Assembly: GCF_000003855.2 (NCBI RefSeq)
Contig: NW_003101635.1
Span: 151,805 to 165,709, forward strand
Length of the DNA: 13,905 bases
Reading direction: 5' to 3'
DNA from: Blastomyces gilchristii SLH14081
Taxonomy: Eukaryota; Ascomycota; Eurotiomycetes; Onygenales; Ajellomycetaceae
The first letter of the stretch is position 1, and every line of letters starts with the position of its first letter. The notes beneath the pieces were generated by a model that did no database searches, was not told the DNA's origin, and saw only the letters and a list, made by a program, of their open reading frames with translations. Below, one piece after another: positions 8,021 to 13,905 of this stretch. The position numbers were made by a program, and so were the translations under genes.

Positions 8021-8389
8021 AACAATGATGCAGATGCTATGAACTGAGTAGACTTGAATATCTATGCATAAGCAAGAGTGTCTGCTGTCTGAACAGGCTT
8101 CTGAGTTTCTGGAATCATTCCTGAAGAAGTCACTGATCAACATTAATAAGAAGTGTGCATCAACTGTAATTGATTAGAACATATTACTTTCAACTGCTGA
8201 TTAGTCTATGAGCCTTCTTGCTCAAAGAATGAATCAGTGCCTGTTCACACTAATCACATTGCATTGTAAGAAGATTCAGAAGGTAACTATAAGAATGTTC
8301 TGATGAAACAGGGAAAAGATTAGCTTCTATTCAAATTTGCAAACAGAAGCTTGAAGAGGTCAGATGACAATGATTTAAAGAGAAAATAA
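7972..8389 (+). pseudogene. gag: Element A gag, 3' fragment with zinc knuckle
   Basis: This completes Element A gag. A 33-bp in-frame repeat (units containing 7964-7987 and 7997-8020, sharing ACTGAGAAATAAC) is present twice here but once in B, an 11-codon duplication. The zinc knuckle at 8156-8197 reads C-X2-C-X4-H-X4-C with all four ligands kept and a stop in a spacer. The frame ends in TAA at 8387-8389. Just before it, TTTAAAG (8374-8380) lies in the phase T TTA AAG, a possible -1 slippage site, and pol continues in the -1 frame. Several TGA/TAG/TAA stops inactivate it. Confidence 0.85.
8156..8197 (+). other. Gag zinc knuckle, Element A
   Basis: The codons give C-I-N-C-N-stop-L-E-H-I-T-F-N-C. 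All four ligands of the CCHC nucleocapsid motif remain, with a TGA in the X4 spacer exactly where B also has TGA. Confidence 0.88.
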
Positions 8390-10380
8390 CAATGAATATG
8401 ATTCTTGTATCTACTGTGATAGATAATATGTATAATATGAAAGTCATGATAGACAGTAGTCTATGTTATTATACAATGATTAAATCTTCACTTGTAAGAT
8501 GTTATAACCTTCAGTGTATTCTCTTATCAAAACCCTGACCTCTCACAGAATTTAATGATTTAAAAGACATTTGCACCTGTTACATGATGAAACTAAACAT
8601 AGATGTTGAAGAACATCAATGTGAAGATGCCTATGCATATAAAGTTGATAATCTTGATTATAATCTTATGTTAGAACTTGTCTAACTATCTGAATAAGAT
8701 ATTTTGCTGAACACTTAAAACAGAAGTCTAATATTTTCTAACAATGATAGAATTCACAAAGATGACATTCATAAAATCATGAACCTGACACAGATCTCTG
8801 TCAATGTGTACAAAATACTCTGAAAAAGAAGTCACTGACAGAATTGCTGATAAGGTTACTGATAGTAGAATTATGTGATAATCTACTCTGCCAGTCTGAC
8901 TGATATTAAAAAGACTCTAGAAAAGTTATCTCATGTCATAATTACAGATTCTTGTATGAAACTCTCTTAATAATATCATAAATATCTAGATGTCTTCTGA
9001 TAAGATGCTATTATAAACATATTTCTCTTACAAGACTCAGAAGTGAATCACAGTATTAAGTTAGAAAAGAAGAATGATAAATACTCTGAATCATTATAAG
9101 GCCTTCTTTATAATATGTTCTGAGATGAACTTCTTCTTCTTTGAAAGATACTCAATGATTTATTAAATAAAGAATTTATATGTATTAGTAACTCTTCTAC
9201 TGCAGTCTCTATTCTCTTTACAAAGAAATCAGAGGAAGAACTCTGATTCTGTATGAACTATCAAGAACTGAACAGATTGATAAAGAAGAACTATTATTCT
9301 TTATCTCTTATCAATGAAACTCTAGCTTGTATTGAACAAGCTCAATGATTTATAAAGTTAGATATCATCACTGTGTTTCATAAGATCCGCATTACTGAAG
9401 AAGATGAGTGGCTTACAGCATTCTGAACATGATATAATCTCTTTGAATAAGTAGTCACACTCTTCAGACTGGCTAATGCTCTCAGTATATTTCAGAAGTA
9501 TATTAACTAAGCACTCTGAGATTTCCTTGATAAATTTGTATCTGTATATCTTGATAACATTCCCATCTTCACTGATGAGTCTAAGAAAGAATATCAAGAA
9601 TATGTATAAAAGATATTACAATAACTTCAGAAAGCAGAACTATTAATAGACATAGATAAGTGTGATTTTGAGATTAAAAGTACAAAATATCTAGGCTTTA
9701 TCATACAAGCTGGCAAGGAAATCTGAATGAATTCTGAGAAGATCTCTACTATTTCTAAATGAGAGGCTCTGTGCACTGTGAAAGATGTACAAAGCTTTAT
9801 CAGATTCACTAACTTCTATCAGTGATTTATACAGAACTTGACAGATATTATGACATCACTTACAGAACTTACTAAGAAAGACTCAGTATTTCAATAATCA
9901 GCAGACACTGAAGCTGCATTTATATAAATAAAGAAGATATTTATTAATAACTCTCTGCTGATAATATTTGATTCTGATTATAAGACAGTTATTGAAGCTC
10001 ATTTCTCTGACTATGTTATAGAAGAAGCTATATTGTAATATAATAATAAAGATATCTTACAATCATGTATCTTCATATCTAAGAAACTGAGTCTCACTGA
10101 ATACAATTATAAGATCTATGATAAGAAACTTCTTATCATTGTATACTGTCTAGAAGAATGAGACTCTGAACTCTGAAATATCTCTGAATTTAAGATAATC
10201 ACAGATCATAAGAATCTCAAGTATTTTATCACTATCTGTAAACTCACTGAATAACAGATGCAATGATCTGAGTTCTTAAGCTGCTTTTATTTTACAATAC
10301 ACTACTATTCTGACAGTCAGAACTCAATGACAGATACTCTCTCATGACAAGAGTAAGATATACCTTTCAATGTAACAGAC
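8381..10380 (+). pseudogene. pol: Element A pol, 5' part: protease, reverse transcriptase, RNase H
   Basis: The retropepsin site at 8452-8460 reads D-S-S instead of D-S/T-G. Reverse transcriptase begins around 9220: NYQELN (9256-9273) stands for the usual DYRELN, the first catalytic Asp is intact (LD, 9361-9363), and the catalytic box at 9547-9558 is YLDN. RNase H follows: at 10000-10002 His replaces the first catalytic Asp that B keeps, while DHKNL (10204-10218) is intact. Stops are numerous and mostly TGA where Trp or Arg is expected. The segment ends at the SINE's duplication. It would have matured the particle proteins and reverse-transcribed the element RNA; this copy cannot. Confidence 0.9.
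9547..9558 (+). other. reverse transcriptase catalytic box of Element A (YLDN)
   Basis: Codons TAT CTT GAT AAC. The second Asp of YLDD is Asn, which is expected to abolish polymerase activity. Confidence 0.88.
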
Positions 10381-10393
10381 ACTCATTGAATGA
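10381..10393. repeat. target-site duplication of the SINE in Element A, left copy (13 bp)
   Basis: ACTCATTGAATGA is repeated exactly at 10770-10782. Element B has the matching empty site near 3279-3300 (minus strand), with one ACTCACTGAATAA and no insert. Confidence 0.93.
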
Positions 10394-10482
10394 GCCCCGG
10401 TGACTGAATGGTTAATGCGGCCACTCAGTAGCACCTTGGCGTGGGAAACCAAGACGCGTGGGTTCGAAACCCGCAGGGGATA
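10394..10482 (+). promoter_or_regulatory. tRNA-like head with Pol III boxes (SINE in A)
   Basis: Same tRNA-related structure as 1850-1938. The B box and T-arm are unchanged, while the A box and D-arm carry GG-to-GA and CC-to-CT type changes that weaken the D stem. It is therefore a weaker promoter candidate than the copy in B. Confidence 0.78.
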
Positions 10483-10769
10483 CATTAAATCCGGAACTCA
10501 AGCACCTCAGGTTTCTAATAAATACAGAGGTGTACAAATCACTTCAATGAATCACTCTATGTTTCTGAGCTGAGAAGTTATTATCACATGTATCTAATTG
10601 TCACTTCTTTGTATTTTCCTATGTTCTTGTTATCTTGACATGGTCTCAACACCTGTATTTCCTCCTGTATAATTAAAACTTGACCTGTATTTAACATCAC
10701 GCAAGAACTCATTTATTAGCTCCGCTTGCATATGAGTATAATGAAAGAATAATAATAATAATAATAATA
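10394..10769 (+). mobile_element. tRNA-derived SINE (TAA tail) inserted in Element A pol
   Basis: This is a second copy of the SINE at 1569-1938, about 376 bp. The head spans 10394-10482, with an A box at 10401-10411 (TGACTGAATGG, mutated from TGGCCGAATGG in the other copy) and an intact B box GGTTCGAAACC at 10461-10471. The body ends in a (TAA)n tail at 10749-10769. Differences from the other copy are mostly C-to-T or G-to-A at CpC, CpG and GpG, so this copy has been hit more. It is in the same orientation as its host, between RNase H and integrase. The insert plus duplication (389 bp) shifts the pol frame, as the positions downstream show. Confidence 0.94.
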
Positions 10770-10782
10770 ACTCATTGAATGA
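10770..10782. repeat. target-site duplication of the SINE in Element A, right copy
   Basis: An exact repeat of 10381-10393, directly after the TAA tail. The first A may belong to the tail. Confidence 0.93.
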
Positions 10783-12209
10783 ACTCAGAACACCAGCTCT
10801 TAGATCTGAGAATATTGATTGATTAAGATAAAACAACTCATAACACTATATACACTTCTTCAATTAGAACACTTTCTCTTTGAACTGATATTAATACTGA
10901 TATCTTCACTTCTTCTACACTGAATGAATTGTGACATATAATAGCTCAAACTAATGAACTTCTTTAAGTACTCACTGAAGCAGTATGTCAAGAAGCACTC
11001 TGATTTCTCTCAGAACTATGTATAAGAATCAATATCTTAAAATACTCAATTGATAATAATAATGCTCTGTAATTCTGTGAATAATATTGAATCTCTTATT
11101 CTGAATTCTTACACACTCAGATAATACAAGAGATGCATGATTCTTGTATAACTGATTATTCAGATTATAAATAACTGTATTGAATAATCTCTTGAGAGTT
11201 CTACTGACCTAAGATATTGAATGATATCAGATATTTCATCTGAAACTGTACCTATTATTTCTTCATTATCTTATAAAAGAACTGTAGAAAAGACCTGCTG
11301 AAATCACTTAATATCTCTGATAGAATCTGATAAGATGTGATAATTAACTTTACTGTTAATCTCTCTGAGAGTAAGAATTGTAGAAATATTCTAGTTATTA
11401 TGAACTGATTGAGTAAGAGTGTAATATTGAAATCTTGTAATAAGATGAATACTGAACAAGTCACTGAAGCTTTTCTCTAAAGCTCATTCTATTGAATGCA
11501 TGAATTGCTGAGATTCATAGTATTGAATTAAGACTGTCAATTTGTGAGCACTCTCTGAACAAGAATTTATCAAGTTTTTAAGATTATATACTGTTTATCA
11601 ACTGTCTATCACTCTGAGACTGATGATACATCAGAATGAATAATTCAGATTGTAAAGAATTTTCTTTATAAGTTTTGCAATTACTTATAAGATAATTGAT
11701 ATAATCTTCTTCTACACACAGAGATTGCTATCAATGATTGAGATGCTGTCTTAACAGATATAAGTCTGTTCTTTCTTACACACAGTTATCATATAAAAGT
11801 GTTAAATCTTCTAGAGATCACACAGTTCACACTGAACCTTCACAGTTCAATTCAGATCACTGACAATATAGTAATAAAGCTCTGAGATATCTGTAACTGA
11901 GTAGAAGCATTCATAACAAGTATTAAACAAGATTAAGAGAACTGAATTAATGTTCACTGAGACCTCACTGAGTAATATAAGATAGAAGATTTGATATGAT
12001 TGAATCTTAAGAATATATGAATCATATACTCATCTCACACACTAGATTATTATTATACAAAGTATAAAGTGATAGAAGTTCTAGATAGCTACAACTACTG
12101 TCTTGATACATTATCAGAGATTTATAATATCTTTCATATGAGCTTACTCTGCTGCACTGTCACTGATTCATTCTCTTCTCAACTGACTTTCAACTGACAG
12201 CTGCCAGGA

Positions 12210-12374
12210 ATCATAGAAAAAGATAATGAACTTAGATAAGATATTGAAGATATTCTTGATAAGAGACTCTGCAGCTGTGACTGATAATATCTTGTGAAAT
12301 GAGTTAACTATAATTACTCAACCTGAACTCTGAGATCTGTGTTATCTGAGACAGCAGCTCTTGACTGATGAGAA
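12210..12374 (+). other. chromodomain of Element A Pol
   Basis: This 55-codon region is homologous to 1493-1329 of B: an acidic start, DIEDILDKRL, YLVK-stop-VNY, then SETAALD with two stops. The stops fall on Trp/Arg positions of the family. Chromodomains recognise methylated histone H3 tails and target integration in related elements. Confidence 0.85.
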
Positions 12375-12403
12375 CTACATGTCTGTGACTCTATATCACT
12401 TCT

Positions 12404-12415
12404 GAAAAGAAGAGG
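12404..12415 (+). promoter_or_regulatory. polypurine tract of Element A
   Basis: GAAAAGAAGAGG followed by CTAA abuts the 3' LTR at 12420. It is the expected plus-strand priming site and overlaps the end of the pol frame. Confidence 0.75.
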
Positions 12416-12419
12416 CTAA

Positions 12420-12689
12420 TGTGGCAGGCTGTGCCTGATCAATTATATAGACTATTTCATTACACTTCACAGATTTCACTAAAAGCTCTGATTCTCAGTT
12501 ACTGATTCTTAGCTGAAAAACTTATGAAATTTCTATTCTTTCACTCTGAAGCTTCATCATGTACACATATAAATATTCACTTCAATCACTGATTTCTGCA
12601 CTTTCTCTTTCTTTTCTTCTCTAACATTTTTCACTTCGTTATATAAGATCTATATATTATACCGATCTATTCAGCGTAGGCCTCTTACA
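12420..12689 (+). repeat. 3' LTR of Element A (270 bp)
   Basis: It begins TGTGG and ends CTTACA. It aligns without gaps to 71-340 and is the more mutated partner in U3, although the last ~60 bp keep a few C residues that the 5' LTR has lost (for example ACCGATC near 12661). A TATA-like box lies at 12568-12575. Confidence 0.93.
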
Positions 12690-12694
12690 ACATA
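12690..12694. repeat. target-site duplication of Element A, right copy (ACATA)
   Basis: Matches 66-70 exactly and marks the right end of the nest. Confidence 0.88.
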
Positions 12695-12740
12695 CATGAT
12701 ATCATATGAGATCACATTACAGAGTATTTTACTCAGAAAA

Positions 12741-12850
12741 GTTGATTTTTCTATAATATATAGAGAGATTTAACAGTGCATGTATTAAATGAAGATAATA
12801 TTATTATAGAACACTGTAGCTGTTTCTATATATCTCTGAAAGCTATCAAT
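12741..12850. repeat. weak imperfect inverted repeat
   Basis: Arms at about 12741-12778 and 12812-12850 share GTTGAT/ATTGAT outer ends, a TATATAGA core and CAGTG inner ends. The match is partial and the sequence AT-rich. It could be the remnant of a small foldback element or chance. No gene is seen between the nest and the microsatellite. Confidence 0.3.
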
Positions 12851-12924
12851 ATTTTCTTTAAGTCTCTTTATATTTAATAAGTTAATAATATATTTCAATA
12901 CACTCTCTGTTCTTTAAAAATCTC

Positions 12925-13063
12925 ATTATTATTATTACTATTATTATTATTATCACTATCATTATTATTATTATTACTATTATCACTATTATTATTATTA
13001 TCACTACTATCATTATCATTCTCACTATTATTAGTATTATTATTACTATTATTATATTATTAC
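12925..13063. repeat. degenerate ATT/ATC trinucleotide microsatellite
   Basis: About 139 bp of ATT units with interspersed ATC, ACT and GT variants. The minus-strand open frame across it (Ile/Val-rich, 12882-13085) is a product of the repeat and not a gene. It is not next to SINE-body sequence, so it is not simply a SINE tail. Confidence 0.93.
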
Positions 13064-13905
13064 TGACTATCTTCTCTGTCTTCATCTCTCTTCAACACTT
13101 ACTGAAATTAATCATGTTATTTCTCTTTAAATATTCTGTGATTCTGTGAATCATCAAAACATATGAATACTATCACAGATTGAAGAGAGAGAAGAAGAAG
13201 ATCTTTAAGCAAGAGAAGACAGATTGTAAGACATGTTATAATACCTTGAAGAGACTCTGTAAGAGAGTAGAATAATAATAATTTTAAGTAACACTTCTGA
13301 TAAATTTAGACTGAACTAAGTATAGAAATAATGCAGATAGAATCATATATAAGAGATTGAAAAAGAAGATAGTAAAGAGTCTTATACAGTATTTATAAAA
13401 TTAGAAGAAGTGCTGAGAATTATTTAAGATTAAGATGAACAGAGAGAGAGAGAAGAAGAGTAATACTGTAAATAAATAGTAATAGAAGAAGATTAAGAGA
13501 GTATCAAAGTAAGAGATAAAGAAGTTAAAACTGATAAGTTTTTATTAAGAGATAATGAATTTTAATAACACTTCTATTCTCTAATTGATTAGCAGAAGCT
13601 GATAGAGAAGAAGAGAATTAAGATCTTATTCAGATCTTAAATACACTTTATAATTCAGAATATTGAGAAGATAGCTCTGCTCTCTAAGTATGTTAATCTG
13701 CTTACTACTGAGATGAAACCTGAGACAGCAGACTAAGAAATATAGAATTTTGAGATGCAGATTAATGTGATTATGAGAGAGCAGTGAAAACTCTTCTCTG
13801 AGAAGACAGAGAAGAGAGATTTTAAAGTGATTATCATCTCAGATAAGAAGAAGAAGAAGAAGAAGTAAATTATAGAGATATAGAGAAAGATAGGAAGGAG
13901 AGAGA
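13064..13905 (+). other. right flank: purine-rich, unidentified, faint coding-like frame
   Basis: From about 13180 the plus strand is strongly purine-rich (GAAGAA and GAGAGA runs, including 13439-13460 and 13846-13866). One frame, with codons starting at positions divisible by three, reads as plausible Lys/Glu-rich protein with scattered stops from about 13500 to 13866. It includes stretches such as ALLSKYVNLLTTEMKPETAD and DFKVIIISDKK. It could be a RIP-degraded gene or another repeat cut by the window edge, but purine bias alone also gives Lys/Glu-rich frames. I do not recognise a family. Confidence 0.3.

Larger units (their letters stand above)
10783..12419 (+). pseudogene. pol: Element A pol, 3' part: integrase and chromodomain
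   Basis: Integrase follows the SINE. The HHCC region (about 11100-11240) is eroded. In the catalytic core the first Asp is Asn (11346-11348), the second is Asn (11526-11528) and the Glu is kept (11634-11636). Blocks such as LSTVYHSETDD resemble the LSTAYHPQTDG of fungal chromovirus integrases. The chromodomain spans 12210-12374 with ILDKRL, YLVK and SETAALD, and stops at conserved aromatic positions. The frame ends in TAA at 12417-12419, directly against the 3' LTR, so the polypurine tract also encodes the last residues. The phase fits the 5' part once the SINE and duplication (389 bp) are removed. Confidence 0.9.
71..12689 (+). mobile_element. Element A: full-length chromodomain Ty3/gypsy retrotransposon, interrupted three times
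   Basis: The element has two 270-bp LTRs in direct orientation (71-340 and 12420-12689), a 5-bp target duplication, a gag with a zinc knuckle, and a pol in the order protease, reverse transcriptase, RNase H, integrase, chromodomain. It is interrupted by Element B (997-7023), a hAT-like element (7452-7963) and a SINE (10394-10769). Subtracting these with their duplications leaves about 5,678 bp, close to the 5,643 bp obtained the same way for Element B. The coding frames carry many stops and lost catalytic residues, so the copy is dead. Its LTRs pair with each other by length and U3 sequence, and not with B's, which confirms the assignment. Ty3/gypsy chromovirus is firm; a finer family name is not attempted. 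Confidence 0.93.

Noticed and set aside
9358..9597. Open frame at 9358-9597 (-)
   Set aside because: Antisense to the reverse transcriptase catalytic region of Element A.
10394..10482. Functional tRNA gene
   Set aside because: The head has extra bases between D-arm and anticodon-like stem, an imperfect acceptor, and is fused to a repeated body with tail and duplications. It is a SINE head, present twice.
10630..10836. Open frame at 10630-10836 (-)
   Set aside because: Antisense across the SINE body and its TAA tail, running into pol; produced by the repeat.
11255..11464. Open frame at 11255-11464 (-)
   Set aside because: Antisense to integrase of Element A.
1306..12419. Designed or regulatory palindrome, or CRISPR-like array
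   Set aside because: The large inverted symmetry is fully explained by B lying reversed within A. No regularly spaced short repeats with unique spacers are present.
12882..13085. Ile/Val-rich open frame at 12882-13085 (-)
   Set aside because: Translation of the ATT/ATC microsatellite.

Overview
The window looks like a repeat cluster from a filamentous fungus, probably an ascomycete. The reasons are chromodomain-bearing Ty3/gypsy retrotransposons of the kind common there, saturated with C-to-T/G-to-A transitions as left by repeat-induced point mutation (RIP), inside AT-rich DNA with no intact gene. No host gene is recognisable. I do not name a species.

Layout. Element A (71-12689, + strand) is a full-length chromovirus with 270-bp LTRs and a 5-bp target duplication ACATA at 66-70 and 12690-12694. 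Its gag is split at 996 by Element B (997-7023, - strand), a second full-length copy of the same family with 309-bp LTRs and a 5-bp duplication TATAT (992-996 and 7024-7028). A's gag resumes at 7029 and is split again by a 512-bp hAT-like non-autonomous DNA element (7452-7963, 8-bp duplication). Each chromovirus also carries one copy of a ~370-bp tRNA-derived SINE, at different sites: 1569-1938 (-) in B with a 14-bp duplication, and 10394-10769 (+) in A with a 13-bp duplication. Each element preserves the empty site for the other's SINE.

Removing the inserts leaves A at about 5.68 kb and B at about 5.64 kb. In both, Gag (zinc knuckle CX2CX4HX4C) is followed in the -1 frame by Pol, in the order protease, reverse transcriptase, RNase H, integrase, chromodomain. 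Once the insertions are removed, the Gag and Pol frames stay in phase in both copies. They are inactivated almost only by point mutations, mostly TGA stops where Trp or Arg is expected.

The mutation spectrum is unusual. CpG and CpC/GpG are depleted, while CpA, the preferred target of classical Neurospora RIP, remains abundant. Both SINEs and the ends of the hAT-like element keep CpG and CpC, so they are younger or escaped the process.

The right flank (12695-13905) holds a weak inverted repeat, a degenerate ATT/ATC microsatellite and a purine-rich stretch with a faint coding-like frame that I cannot identify. The inferred order of events is: A inserts, B inserts into A, mutation acts on both, and the SINEs arrive late in that process or after it.
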